Source: Neorhodopirellula lusitana
Lineage (GTDB): Bacteria; Planctomycetota; Planctomycetia; Pirellulales; Pirellulaceae
Direction of reading: 5' to 3'
DNA: 64,000 bases
Assembly: GCF_900182915.1 (NCBI RefSeq)
Contig: NZ_FXUG01000003.1
Coordinates: forward strand, 496,001 to 560,000
Shown here: piece after piece, positions 1 to 10,600 of the stretch
Layout: each line of letters begins with the position of its first letter
How positions within the stretch are numbered: the first letter of the stretch is position 1
Program-made: the position numbers and the translations under genes
The notes under the pieces: generated by a model
Databases searched by the model: none
Told to the model about the DNA's origin: nothing
What the model saw: only the letters and a program-made list of their open reading frames with translations

Positions 1-7
1 CGACGCG

Positions 8-2758
8 ATGGATGAGTTGCTTCTTGAACGAGAAATGCTCACGCCTGAACTGTTGCGTGGCGCCTTCGAGCCCACCCTGGTTCGAGCATCTGCGGGAACT
101 GGCAAGACCTATCAACTGACCGCCCGCCTGCTAAAGATCCTGCTGACCGGAGCGCCGCCGGAGTCGGTATTGGCAACCACCTTCACTCGCAAAGCCGCCG
201 GTGAAATCCTAACGCGGGTGCTGACCACGCTGGGTGACGCAGCCGATCCGGAAAATCCAGAAGCCCTCGCATCCTTGCAAGCGCAAGTCGGGTTACCAGG
301 ACTGCCTCGCCACGTGTGCGGGCAACTGTTCCATCGCCTGCTCAAAAACATCCACCGTCTTCGCATCTGCACTCTCGACAGCCTGTTTTCTCAACTCGCT
401 CGTGCACTCCCGTTTGAACTGGACCTGCCGCCCGGCTGGCGTTTAACGGACGAGATCGAAGAGGTATGGCTCCGGCAGCTTGCGATCGGCAACATGATCG
501 ACTCCTTACAAACGGCCGAGATTGAATCGCTGATTTCGATGCTCGGTCGCGGTGATGTGAAACGAAACATCGCCCGGGAACTCATCCAAGTCGTCGAAAC
601 CACTTACGGTTTATCGCGGCAAGCCTCGGTGGAAGCGTGGGATCAACTCGACGTTCCCTCCCGTCCTGAATCCGCCGACATGACACGCACGGCCGGTTCG
701 ATGCGGATGGCCCAACCCAAGCAAAAATCGCTTCGCGATCTGCTGGAAAAAATGGCCGACCATCTCGACGCCCGCGACCTAGCGCCGTTGGTCGAACAAA
801 CACTGCTGAAGAACATTTACAAAGCACGCCTGACCAACGAAGAAATCAAGTTCGGTCGCAGCAAGTTCCCACCAGAGCTGAACGCGGACTTTGAGATTCT
901 TTATCAGGCCGTGAAATGCGAGTCGTTGTCGCTGTTACGTAGCCAAAACCATGCCACCGGCAGCGTGGCGGATCACTACAACCAAGCAATCACCACCGTC
1001 AAGCAATCGCAGCGATCGTTCGCGTTCGACGACATTGCAGTGCGACTGGCCGCCGTGTTCACCACCCTCAGCGCGGAAACGATCCAAAGCAAACTCGATT
1101 CTAAGATTGACCATCTTTTGCTCGACGAGTTCCAGGACACGGCTCCGGTGCAGTGGCAGGTTTTGAAAGTCATTGCGGATTCCGTGGTCACCCAAAAAGA
1201 TGCTGATACCACCAGCAACATCATTGACCCTCGACGCAGCCAATCCTTCTTTTGCGTGGGCGATACCAAGCAAGCCATTTACGGCTGGCGAGGCGGCGTC
1301 GCGGAGATTTTTGATGCCGTTGACGAACAGATCCCTGGCGTCCGCAGCGTCGCCCAGGACCAGAGTTATCGCAGCAGTCAGGTGGTTCTGGACGCAGTTA
1401 CTAACGCATTCCAAAATCTAACGCGGCACCCGCTGGCCGAAACTCCTTCGCCGGAAGACCCATCCGACAAAGCGGTATACGAAGCTGAAGCACTACAGGA
1501 ATTCGCCAAGGCGTTCCCGCCTCAAACGGCAGCAAAAGATTTGCCCGGCTTCGTTCAGTTCATGACTGGACCCAAAGTCTCGCCGAAGCCGGACCCGCAA
1601 AACCCGGATGGCAAGCCAATCAAACCCACCGCGGCGGACATCCAAGCGGCCCTCGTGGACCAAGTTGCCTCGCGGATCGCGAGCCTGCACCAATCAGATC
1701 CCGGGCTAAGCATAGGAGTCTTGACGCGGACCAATGCCACGGTCGCCACGCTCATTGACCAGCTCGAAGCACGCGACGTTGACGTCAGCGCCGAGGGCGG
1801 TAACCCGCTTGTGGATTCCGTCGCGGTGCGTTGGATTTTGTCGGCGCTGATGATGGTCGAGCATCCGGGTGACGGGCGTTGGCGACATCACATCGCTTTC
1901 TCACCACTGGCCGAACACCTGCCTCTAAGCGACGACGACAAGCTTGCTGCCGCAAACCAACTTCGTCGTTTGATCGAAGACCAAGGCTTACCTGAAGCGA
2001 TTCAGTTTTTGGCATCCGCGTTGGAACCGACCTGCGACGACCGAGAACGGGTGCGACTGCAACAATTGGTTGAACTCGCCACCCTGTTTCATCACACCGC
2101 TCGCTCTCGCTTGCGAGACTTTGTGGAACTGGTGCGAATCAAACGCGTACAACGCCCCAAGGCCGCTGCCGTGCGAGTGATGACCGTTCACCAATCTAAG
2201 GGACTCGAATTTGACGCGGTGTTCTTGCCCGAGATTCACAAGGAACTGATCGGACAATCGCCGCAATGCGTGGCCGACCTTCCTGATTTGGGCAAACCGC
2301 CGGCCGGACTTAGCCGCAGCGTGGGCGAGAAGCAATGGCACTACCTGCCACTTCGCTGGCAACGAACATTCGGCGGCAACGTGACCGCCCGGATGACCGA
2401 AGCGATGTGCCTGTTGTATGTCGCCATGACGCGAGCCCGTCAGGGGCTGTATCTATTCACACCACCGAGCACGAAGTCGGACTTCGCCAATAAGAACTCG
2501 GCATCACTGCTCTTTCACGCCTGGCGAACACCGGACGCCGAAGATTCCGCCGATCCTTCGGAAGGCAACACGGTGCTATTCGAATCCGGCGACAAAGACT
2601 GGTGGCAAGCCGCGAATCCCGAGCAACCGGATCATCCAGGACCGGACCCTCACCAACCCGCCGACACCCCGATGGAGTCGGCTGAACCGATCCAGCTGGC
2701 TTTCCAGCCGATCGGCGACACGCCCCGACGAAACGCGTTCCTGCCAGCCGAATGCTGA
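8..2758 (+). CDS. UvrD/RecB-AddA-type DNA helicase lacking a nuclease domain
   Basis: Superfamily 1 ATP-dependent helicase of the RecB/AddA branch, expected to unwind DNA ends in recombinational repair. Visible motifs: Walker A ASAGTGKT (residues 27-34), motif Ia TFTRKAAGEI (about 58), Walker B LLLDEFQDT (about 369-377), GDTKQAIYGWRGG (about 417), motif V VHQSKGLEF (about 727) and motif VI YVAMTRAR (about 804). At 916 residues it is shorter than typical AddA/RecB. It stops about 100 residues after motif VI, and no D...DYK-type nuclease motif is present; the 160 bases to the next gene cannot hold one. The nuclease may be a separate protein, perhaps an AddB-like partner upstream of the window (inference). 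No stop codon lies between base 1 and the ATG at 8, so the true start may lie outside the window. Confidence 0.85.
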   Translation: MDELLLEREMLTPELLRGAFEPTLVRASAGTGKTYQLTARLLKILLTGAPPESVLATTFTRKAAGEILTRVLTTLGDAADPENPEALASLQAQVGLPGLPRHVCGQLFHRLLKNIHRLRICTLDSLFSQLARALPFELDLPPGWRLTDEIEEVWLRQLAIGNMIDSLQTAEIESLISMLGRGDVKRNIARELIQVVETTYGLSRQASVEAWDQLDVPSRPESADMTRTAGSMRMAQPKQKSLRDLLEKMADHLDARDLAPLVEQTLLKNIYKARLTNEEIKFGRSKFPPELNADFEILYQAVKCESLSLLRSQNHATGSVADHYNQAITTVKQSQRSFAFDDIAVRLAAVFTTLSAETIQSKLDSKIDHLLLDEFQDTAPVQWQVLKVIADSVVTQKDADTTSNIIDPRRSQSFFCVGDTKQAIYGWRGGVAEIFDAVDEQIPGVRSVAQDQSYRSSQVVLDAVTNAFQNLTRHPLAETPSPEDPSDKAVYEAEALQEFAKAFPPQTAAKDLPGFVQFMTGPKVSPKPDPQNPDGKPIKPTAADIQAALVDQVASRIASLHQSDPGLSIGVLTRTNATVATLIDQLEARDVDVSAEGGNPLVDSVAVRWILSALMMVEHPGDGRWRHHIAFSPLAEHLPLSDDDKLAAANQLRRLIEDQGLPEAIQFLASALEPTCDDRERVRLQQLVELATLFHHTARSRLRDFVELVRIKRVQRPKAAAVRVMTVHQSKGLEFDAVFLPEIHKELIGQSPQCVADLPDLGKPPAGLSRSVGEKQWHYLPLRWQRTFGGNVTARMTEAMCLLYVAMTRARQGLYLFTPPSTKSDFANKNSASLLFHAWRTPDAEDSADPSEGNTVLFESGDKDWWQAANPEQPDHPGPDPHQPADTPMESAEPIQLAFQPIGDTPRRNAFLPAEC

Positions 2759-2918
2759 TTGAGCGTGATTCCAGGATTCAAAATCAGCTGATTGGTGCGT
2801 TGGGTTCCCAAACCGAGCTCAAACCCCGAAAATCACCACCGATACGCGCTCGCTAGCCGGGCTGCTAAAGTCATGAATAGTTCCTTTTGACTCGCCCCCC
2901 TCACTATCCAATAGCAAG

Positions 2919-3542
2919 ATGGCCTACACACTTCCAGAACTTCCGTACGCGTACGACGCCCTCGAGCCAAACATTGATGCGCGGACTATGGAAATCCACC
3001 ATACCAAGCACCACAACGCTTACATCACCAAGGTGAATGACGCCCTGGCGGGTTCGGATCTCGCATCCAAGCCGATCGAAGAAGTCATCGCCGACCTGTC
3101 GGCTGTGCCAGACGACAAGCGTGGCGCCGTTCGCAACAACGGTGGCGGTCACGCCAACCACTCCCTGTTTTGGACCGTAATGGGTCCCGGCAAGGGTGGC
3201 GCACCAACGGGCGAACTCGCTGCAGCAATCGATGCAGCTTGCGGTTCGTTCGACGCGTTCAAAGAACAATTCGCCGCCGCCGGGGCAACCCGTTTCGGTA
3301 GCGGTTGGGCATGGTTGTACGTTGAAGGTGGTGCGTTGAAGGTTGGCAGCACCGCCAACCAAGACAGCCCCTTGATGGGTGCCGCAGTCGCCGGAATCGG
3401 TGGCACACCAATCCTCGGGCTCGACGTCTGGGAACACGCGTACTACCTCCACTACCAAAACCGCCGTCCTGATTACATCGGCGCGTTCTGGAACGTGGTC
3501 GATTGGGACGCCGTTGCCAAACGCTTCGAAGCCGCCAAGTAA
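2919..3542 (+). CDS. sodA: Superoxide dismutase, Mn type
   Basis: Cytoplasmic enzyme converting superoxide to O2 and H2O2. The 207 residues match E. coli SodA in length and closely in sequence from memory: the [15 protein letters not shown] start, [37 protein letters not shown] and [19 protein letters not shown]. Metal ligands by alignment are H27, H82, D169 and H173. The GGHANHS and TANQDSPL contexts favour Mn or a cambialistic enzyme over the Fe type, but the metal cannot be proven from sequence. The gene stands alone, with 160 bases upstream holding a perfect 12-bp palindrome AATCAGCTGATT (2782-2793), and an intrinsic terminator follows 31 bases after the stop. No Shine-Dalgarno is visible before the ATG. 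Confidence 0.96.
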   Translation: MAYTLPELPYAYDALEPNIDARTMEIHHTKHHNAYITKVNDALAGSDLASKPIEEVIADLSAVPDDKRGAVRNNGGGHANHSLFWTVMGPGKGGAPTGELAAAIDAACGSFDAFKEQFAAAGATRFGSGWAWLYVEGGALKVGSTANQDSPLMGAAVAGIGGTPILGLDVWEHAYYLHYQNRRPDYIGAFWNVVDWDAVAKRFEAAK

Positions 3543-3573
3543 TTCGTTTGCTTCGCAAGCTGAAAACTCAATG

Positions 3574-3604
3574 CCTCGAACGGGATTCCCGTTTGAGGTT
3601 TTTT
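3574..3604 (+). terminator. Intrinsic terminator of sodA
   Basis: An 11-bp stem (CCTCGAACGGG with CCCGTTTGAGG, one G-U pair) with a 3-base ATT loop is followed directly by a run of six T. This is a textbook rho-independent terminator 31 bases past the sodA stop and implies a monocistronic transcript. Confidence 0.9.
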
Positions 3605-3995
3605 GTTGCGCCATCGCAGTTTTCAGTTCGATAGAAAAGCCCTGACACGGCCACCAGAGTCCTGCCTTACCGTCTGTTGATGTTTAGCCGGGCGGCAGAT
3701 GCCGCCACCAAGATCGCTTTGAAAGCAACATCGGCAGCAAAACCGCAGCCCCAATCGACTCCTAAATCGGGAGTGAACCTTTCTCGGCCAATCGCGTCCT
3801 GCTTTCGTCTCTGCATCCGTGCAACTTCTTTTTGCGAGCCGTTTCCATGCTGAATGTTTGATCGCCCTGGCTGATTACTCGTCGGTTTTCTAGCTGACGA
3901 GTGCTGCCATCTGTGCCCTGTTGGACCTGCGAAAAATCGGTCATCCGATCCGTCAGGCAACCATTCTGTTTTGCACTCGCGCGATCAATCTTTCA
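3605..3995. other. Intergenic region, no gene recognised
   Basis: About 390 bases between the sodA terminator and the PcfJ-like gene. A small GC-rich inverted repeat (GGCGGC AGAT GCCGCC, near 3691-3706) is the only structure seen. A 97-codon minus-strand frame (3667-3960) has no recognisable composition or motif and is not called. Confidence 0.5.
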
Positions 3996-5243
3996 ATGTC
4001 TGCTCTGATTTCTCCAGTGGTGGAGACAGCTAACGCTACCAATCCGTCGGTACCTCATTCACGAACCAACGGACGACGCCGGGAGACCGACCAGGTACTT
4101 CGGCGTTTTGAACCGGCAAGAAACTGGACTTCGTACTGGCGTCTGATTCATGCTTTGCAACGTCACTCAACCTTGCTGCAACCTTCCGCCCAATACAACG
4201 ACAGTTCGATCAACCGGATTGCCCAGGCGTGTTCTCACCTGACTCGGTATCGTCGGCATTGGCATCGTCATCCGGAGTGTTGGGAAGGTTGTCGAAGCAG
4301 TCACCACCATCAATGGTCCGGTTTTATCGACCATCTGCTGCATCATTATCCCGCACCTGCATTCCTGGCGTCCATCTGGCTTCAAAGCCAACCCGAACGC
4401 TGGCACCGTGAACTGCACTTCCATTTGGCTAGCGGATTCAGTGTCCGCCGGTTCCAAATCCCCGGACTCGGTCGTATGGGCAAGGCAGCGGCACGGTGTT
4501 TCATGCTGGCACCGGAAGATGCGACGGTCGCTCAAGCAGTTCGCTGGGCACAGGTCGTCGCGGAGGGCGGCGATGCCAACTTAGCCCGAAATGTGATGAC
4601 ACGCATTCCGATCTCAACACACCCCGATGGGGAATCGGTCTGGCAATCCGTCATCCAATTTCTAGTCCGAAATCAGCCCATCCGTTCAGAGGAAGTGCAC
4701 GCCATTGTCAACTTCATCGTGGAACAGCGATTCACGCCAGCACGAATCACCGTCGGCCCATGGATGGGTGATCTACCAATTGCACCCACCATCAACCTAG
4801 GCGGCTGGTCGCTGCGTCGGATGCGGCGATGGATGACGAATTGGCGAACTGACTTGCCGAACGAAATGCCTCAACCCGAGAACCTGCGGCCAAACAGAAA
4901 TCCTTGGCAAGGTGCGGGATACCAACCTTTCAAAAAGTCCGACGGGGACGCGATCTGGCAACTCGTCGAACTTTGCACGGCCAACGAACTCCGGATTGAA
5001 GGCGGCATCATGAAGCACTGCGTGGGAGGCTACGCCGGTTACTGTCGCCGCGGAATCAGTTCAATCTGGTCGCTGCGATGTCATCGCGGTTCCAAGATGC
5101 AGCGAATTGCTACGATCGAAGTCCATCCGAAAGAACATCGAGTCGTGCAAGTCAAATCCACCAGCAATCAATCGCCACCGCACCATGCCATGGAGCTGAT
5201 TCGCGAATGGGCCAAACGCGAAGGAATCGTGCTACTGAAGTAG
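3996..5243 (+). CDS. PcfJ-like protein
   Basis: About 415 residues from the ATG at 3996; an in-frame TTG at 3921 would add 25 residues that look non-coding. The recognisable part is the C-terminal third, with the PcfJ signature MKHCVGGYAGYC (about residues 338-350), then an I-S-x-I-W-S-L strand, RIATIEV and a closing REWAKREGI helix. PcfJ was named from conjugative plasmid pCF10 and its biochemical function is unknown; related genes occur on bacterial chromosomes. The N-terminal two thirds are rich in Trp, Arg and His with predicted helices (for example GWSLRRMRRWMTNW). No PcfK partner or transfer gene lies nearby. The family call is confident from the Cys/His motif; no role is claimed. Confidence 0.75.
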   Translation: MSALISPVVETANATNPSVPHSRTNGRRRETDQVLRRFEPARNWTSYWRLIHALQRHSTLLQPSAQYNDSSINRIAQACSHLTRYRRHWHRHPECWEGCRSSHHHQWSGFIDHLLHHYPAPAFLASIWLQSQPERWHRELHFHLASGFSVRRFQIPGLGRMGKAAARCFMLAPEDATVAQAVRWAQVVAEGGDANLARNVMTRIPISTHPDGESVWQSVIQFLVRNQPIRSEEVHAIVNFIVEQRFTPARITVGPWMGDLPIAPTINLGGWSLRRMRRWMTNWRTDLPNEMPQPENLRPNRNPWQGAGYQPFKKSDGDAIWQLVELCTANELRIEGGIMKHCVGGYAGYCRRGISSIWSLRCHRGSKMQRIATIEVHPKEHRVVQVKSTSNQSPPHHAMELIREWAKREGIVLLK

Positions 5244-5317
5244 GTTGGCAAAACCACCAATCCACGACGCTGGATCACTCAATCGATGGCAAGCAACTCG
5301 GCCAAATGGGACGGCAT

Positions 5318-7306
5318 TCAATGCTGGCCAGTGTACTCATGCCCGCTAGTCGTACAGATGCCGACGTCGGCCGTTAACGTTCCCGTGGTTCGGCTCAGTC
5401 GAATCAGCGACATGCTGTAGCGACTTTGGTCGATCGCGTATTGCGTTTCGGCTTGCACCACACTTTCAGTGGCATCGATCAGGAACTCCAGTTGCAGTTT
5501 CCCTGCCACGTATAACGCCTCGGACGATTCGAGACGTTGCCGTGCCGCCTCCACCTGGGCCATTGAACTTTGCATCGTCAAATACGCAGACTGAATTTCC
5601 GCGACGGCATCTTCGACTTCGAATGCAACCGCCTTTTCCTGTTCAAACAGGATCGTTTGTTCTCGCTGGATCTCCAATAAAGCATGTCGCACCGCCGCTT
5701 TCGCTTGGCGACGAAGCGGTGATACGCCCATCTCGACACCGAACTCCCATTCCTGGTGATCGAGCGAATAGAAGTCTTTCGCTGCACTTTCAAACCGCTG
5801 ACCGCCGCCGCCCAGGTCGTCTCCGAAACCACGTACACGCGTGCGACCGATCAGGTCGAGTTGTGGCAACAAGAAGTTCTTGGCCGCGACCAGACGCAGG
5901 TTCTTTTGCTGCAACTCCAATCGTTGCCGACAAAGCTCGGTCCGGTGTGTGATTGCCTTGGCAACCGAATCCGACAAATCAAATTCAAACCGCGCCGTCG
6001 CCGGTGAATCGATCGGGCGAAGCAGTTCCAATGAAGTCGGTTGTAAGCCAATCAACCGGCGAAGCGTGCGTTCGGCACTGTACAGGCCCGTCGCACCGTT
6101 CCCGCCACCCAGTGTCGTTTGAACTTGACGTTGATAACGATAGTACGTTGCCCTCGCTTGAGCCTCTTTGTATGCCTCACCGCCCACCAAGCCCGACAGC
6201 TTCTTGGACTCAACCGTCTTCCAGATTTCATGGGCGACATTGCGAGCTTGAAGCACGCTGTCATAGGTTTGGTACTGACGACGCAGATCCCAGTAAGCGG
6301 CATAGAGGTCCAGCAAGTAGTCGCGCAGGGCGATGTCAAAATCAGCCCGTGAGATTTGCGTATTGATCCGAGCGATCCAGATCCCGTTAGAGAAGTTCAA
6401 GCCTGGCTGAGCATTTGGCCCCGCGATCAGATTGAACTGGCGGCCGGCGCCTTGAAGCAACGGCTGCCGAACACCCAGCTCAAGCTGAGTTTCCCAGAAG
6501 CTGGGAAAACGGTTCCCCGCTCGGTTGTTCGAGTCATAAGCCTGAACTGAGCTAACGTCGAACTGTGTGCCATAGGTATTCCGTTTTTGCCAACTCGTGT
6601 TTAGCTCAACGTAGTCCTGCACCAGTTCTTGCACGTCGCCACCAAGAGTCGCGTTGTTGAACACGCGATCGTTGTTCTGGCTGGTCAGACTCGACGCGAT
6701 TTGGCTGTCAAACTCCGCCAGCGCGGCCTGAGGACCAAGGAACGGATCCGACGCGCGGATCGAGGGATCCATCCGTGTCGTTACCGATGCAGGCGAGTCT
6801 AAGATCCGAACGCCCAACGTGCGAATGACTTCGCTGTTTTGAATCGCCAGAACCAGCAATTCTTGTTCGGTGAGGTCATGGAATTGATCCGGCAATGTGC
6901 CAGCATGTCGTACCCGATCCCGTGAACTTGTCGATAAATCAATCGGCGGTGCCAAAGGATCGGATTGCTTAGCCGATACCATCCGCAACAAACGCTGGGT
7001 ATCACTCGACTCCGCTTGGGCCGTCGAGCTATGGGCGACGGCGCGGCCGCTTTCATCTTGCACTTCATTCGCATTGGACTGAAAGCTGCCCACGGTGTTA
7101 GGCGTCGGAATCCCCAACGAGACTGGCATGCCCGACGAGACTGGCATGCCCGACGAGACTGGCATGCCCAAAGTCGATTGCCCGATTTCAGCACTTGGTT
7201 CTTTACCAGACCGACATCCATGCATGCCTAAAGTCATCCAGACGATGACATAAAGACAGAAGCTTCGAACGGAGAGTGAAGAAACGGGTACCGACACGCC
7301 AATCAA
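5318..7306 (-). CDS. TolC-family outer membrane efflux protein
   Basis: 662 residues from a TTG start, longer than E. coli TolC (about 490) because of an N-terminal extension of about 130 residues. A hydrophobic segment ending LGMHGC suggests a lipoprotein signal peptide, followed by a Gly/Met/Pro/Val/Ser repeat and a Ser/Thr-rich linker. From about residue 140 (DLTEQELLVLAIQNSEVI) it has the two-fold helical hairpin pattern of OEP proteins, with LRDYLLDLYAAYWDLRRQY and, near the end, AYLTMQSSMAQVEAARQRL and YAIDQSRYSMSLIRL. It should form a trimeric outer-membrane and periplasmic duct for a tripartite pump. No membrane-fusion or pump gene is adjacent; the divergent FtsX-type permease is the only transporter nearby. 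The start is uncertain because no ATG precedes the hydrophobic segment. Confidence 0.85.
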   Translation of the reverse strand: MIGVSVPVSSLSVRSFCLYVIVWMTLGMHGCRSGKEPSAEIGQSTLGMPVSSGMPVSSGMPVSLGIPTPNTVGSFQSNANEVQDESGRAVAHSSTAQAESSDTQRLLRMVSAKQSDPLAPPIDLSTSSRDRVRHAGTLPDQFHDLTEQELLVLAIQNSEVIRTLGVRILDSPASVTTRMDPSIRASDPFLGPQAALAEFDSQIASSLTSQNNDRVFNNATLGGDVQELVQDYVELNTSWQKRNTYGTQFDVSSVQAYDSNNRAGNRFPSFWETQLELGVRQPLLQGAGRQFNLIAGPNAQPGLNFSNGIWIARINTQISRADFDIALRDYLLDLYAAYWDLRRQYQTYDSVLQARNVAHEIWKTVESKKLSGLVGGEAYKEAQARATYYRYQRQVQTTLGGGNGATGLYSAERTLRRLIGLQPTSLELLRPIDSPATARFEFDLSDSVAKAITHRTELCRQRLELQQKNLRLVAAKNFLLPQLDLIGRTRVRGFGDDLGGGGQRFESAAKDFYSLDHQEWEFGVEMGVSPLRRQAKAAVRHALLEIQREQTILFEQEKAVAFEVEDAVAEIQSAYLTMQSSMAQVEAARQRLESSEALYVAGKLQLEFLIDATESVVQAETQYAIDQSRYSMSLIRLSRTTGTLTADVGICTTSGHEYTGQH
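7121..7174. repeat. 18-bp tandem repeat in the TolC-family gene
   Basis: Nearly three head-to-tail copies of GACTGGCATGCCCGACGA (7121-7138, 7139-7156, then a partial third copy), encoding GMPVSS/GMPVSL on the minus strand. The copies are almost identical, so the expansion looks recent. It keeps the frame and lies in the linker after the signal peptide. Confidence 0.9.
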
Positions 7307-7679
7307 GGGGTTGCGATGCGATGGAAAGAGGCACTTCCTTTATCGTCCCCCCAATCCAGTGAACGCCACGCCAGCATTGCCTGCACATGCAACCGTCAGG
7401 ATCGCTCGTGCTATCCCGTAGAACCAACACAACCGGTGCGTCGTCTAAGCTCTATCCTGCTGGCGGGCGTCGGATGAGCGAACCGGCAGCCACTCTGATC
7501 ACCGTCGCCCAATTCAAACAAAACGACTAAACTGGCCAATTCGCCTAGCCGGTCGTGTTTGTCCGCAACGGTTCTTGAGAATCTCACGAAGAGGGCTATC
7601 AAGAATCGCTTCCCAACAACCGGTCCATTGGTCGTTTGTCACAAGAAAGTTTCCCTTGTCCACGCCACGCCCCACCGCG
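7307..7679. other. Divergent intergenic region
   Basis: About 370 bases between the TTG of the TolC-family gene and the ATG of the ABC permease. It must hold promoters for both directions, but I cannot identify -35/-10 elements or operators with confidence. An in-frame TTG at 7575 could extend the permease by 35 residues, but that stretch does not look coding. Confidence 0.5.
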
Positions 7680-10600
7680 ATGCTCACGTTCCTTTCGTTT
7701 GTTCGCTCGACGCTACGCCATCGCATGGGCGTTACACTCGCGATCGCAGCCGGAGTCGCGACAGCCACCGCTGTCATTGTCGGAGCCCTCTTGGTCGGGG
7801 ATTCGATGCGAGGCAGCTTGCGAGCCTTGACGATCGAACGCTTAGGCAAGATCGAATCCGTGCTCGCGCCAGGGCAGTTCTTCCCGATCGAAAGCGTAAA
7901 ACTTACTGCTGAATCGGACGCTGCAAACTCGTCCAGTTTGATCCTGTTCCCCGGTGGTAGCGTCGAGAACAAAACGGATGAAAAACGCACCCGGCGAATC
8001 GGTGGCGTTCAAATTCTCGGGATCGATCCCACGTTCTGGGATTTTGATGTCACCGGAATTTCACCCAGCGTTGCCTTGGACTCCGATTCGGTATTCTTAA
8101 ATCAGTCCGCTGCGGATGAACTGGGTGTGTCCGTTGGCGACTTGGTCACCCTACGCATGCCCGTCGAAGCGGCCGTTCCGGCCGACAGCCCACTGGGTAA
8201 ACGCGAAATTCAAAGCGAAGGTCTGCCTCGCATGCAAGTTGCCGCGATTGTGTCCGACCAGGGACTCGGTCGGTTTTCGCTCACCCCCAGTCAAGCGACT
8301 CCCAAGACCGTTTTCGTTTCTCGAGAACTAGTGGCCGAGGTACTCGATCGCGACGGACAAGCCAACGCAATGCTATTCGATCAAGCCATCCCAGCTGACT
8401 CGATCAAGCTATCCTTGCAGTCGCTTGGCTGGAACTTAAAGCGTGTTCATCCGGACGAAGCGATTGACTATGTCTCGCTAACGAGCGATGCGTTGTTGTT
8501 GCCGGACACGGCGGTCGAACGAATTAAATCGTCGATCCCCAACGGCGAGGTGACCCAAGTGCTGACCTACCTTGCCAACGCAATCGAGAACATCGATAGC
8601 AACAGTGCGGACTCGCATAGCGTGCCCTACAGCACAATCTCGGCAATGGACTCAGGTCCAACTCTGGAACTGAACTTCCAGCTTCCACCAGATTCAGAAG
8701 CCAAAACTGCCGACGCTGAAATCACCGCCCCAAATAACGGCACCCCAAATAACGGTAACAGTGAGACCGACAATCCTGTGATTCCGGTCGTGATCAACGA
8801 CTGGACTGCCAAGCGTCTGAACGCGGACATTGGTACGAACGTCCGTGTGTTCTATTACGAACCCGAAGTCGAAAAAGGCCGCGAAGTGGAGCGTTCTTTT
8901 GATGCCGTGGTGTCACAAATTGTTCCGATCACCCAGCCTGTCAAACCGTATCGCCGCAATCGTGATGCAGTCTACGACGCGCCGCTGACTCCGTACAACG
9001 ATCCGGGCCTGACGCCCGACGTTCCGGGAGTTACTGACCAAGACTCCATCAGTGATTGGGATCTGCCTTTTCAATTGGAACGCAAGATTGCCCGTGAAGA
9101 TGACATCTATTGGAACGAGCACCGCCTGACGCCCAAAGCGTTTGTGCCTTTATCTGTCGGAAACCAGTACTTCGGCAGTCGGTTCGGCCACACCACTGGG
9201 CTACGAATCGATGGCCAGGACGACCTAGCCAACCTGGAACAAAAGATCCTTTCCGCCATCCAGCCCATCCAAGACGAACTCGGCTGGACACCGCTGCACA
9301 TACGGTCGCAACAACTCGCCGCTTCCAAGGGCACGACTCCGTTTGATGGGCTGTTCTTGGCGCTGTCGATGTTTGTGATCATGGCCGCCATGATGCTGAT
9401 CGCACTGCTGCTGCGTCTTGGCATGCTGCAGCGAATCAGCGAATTCGGAACCCTCTTGGCGGTTGGCTTTTCGCCTCGGCGGGTGATGGCTTTGGTAACA
9501 GTCGAAACCGCTTGGATCACGTTGTTCGGCGTATTGGCAGGTGTGGCTGGCGGTTTCGCCTACGCCGCGTTGGTGTTGTGGGCACTGAAATCATGGTGGG
9601 TGGGTGCCGTCACGGTTCCATTCCTTCAATTTCACGCATCCACGTTTTCGATCGTCTTAGGTGGTGTGATCAGCTGGCTCGTGTGCATGGCCACGGCCGT
9701 ACTCACACTTCGTTTTCTACTACGGCTGGATCCAGCTGCCTTACTGGGCGGACGACGTGATGTGAAGAAGCATCCCGGATCGGCTCCCGTGAGTCTGAAC
9801 CGATCCTATCTCACCATCGGTGCATTGGTAGCCGCCGCATTGGCCGCCGCGGTAATGGGCGCGCAAGGCGCCGGACAACAGGCCGCTGGCGGATTCGTCG
9901 GTGCGGGGATGATGCTGTTGATGGCAACGCTAGTGGCCGTGCACATGCGGTTGAAGGTAAAACGACCGGTGAAGACCAGCTTGTTTTCACTCGCCAGTGC
10001 GAACGCTCGCCGCAGTCCCCTGCGCAGCACCTTGACGATTGGATTGGTCGCCACCGCTGCGTTCCTGATTCTCTCAATCACCGCCTTTCGCATGTCGCCA
10101 ACCGAAGAAGGCACCGGCGGTTTTGACTTCATCGCCGAAACGGGAAGCCCCATCGCCAAAGACTTCTCTGCCCCGGATGTCCAAAGCAATTTGCTGGGAA
10201 GGGACGCAAGCCTACTAGAGGACTCGACGGTGGTCGCTTTCCGAATGAAATCTGGAGACGATGCAAGCTGCAACAACCTTTACCAAGCGTCTCGCCCCAC
10301 CGTGCTTGGCGTACCACCTAACATCAACGATGCGATGCAAGCATTCGGCTGGGCCGCGTCAGCGGCTGACATCGCGACGGAGACTTGGGCGATGCTAGAA
10401 CGTGATGCATCCGGCAGTCTCGAAGATCCCATCCCAGTCGTGATCGATCAAAACACGGCAATGTGGAGCCTACAGATGACCGGCGGGATCGGCCAAGTGA
10501 AGTCGTTCGACTATGGGTCGGGAAAGTCGATCAGCTTCGAAGTGGTCGGCTTGCTAGCGGGTTCAATCTTGCAGGGCAAACTGCTGATCGGACAACAGAA

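Noticed and set aside
3667-3960. 97-codon minus-strand frame
   Set aside because: No recognisable composition, signal or motif.
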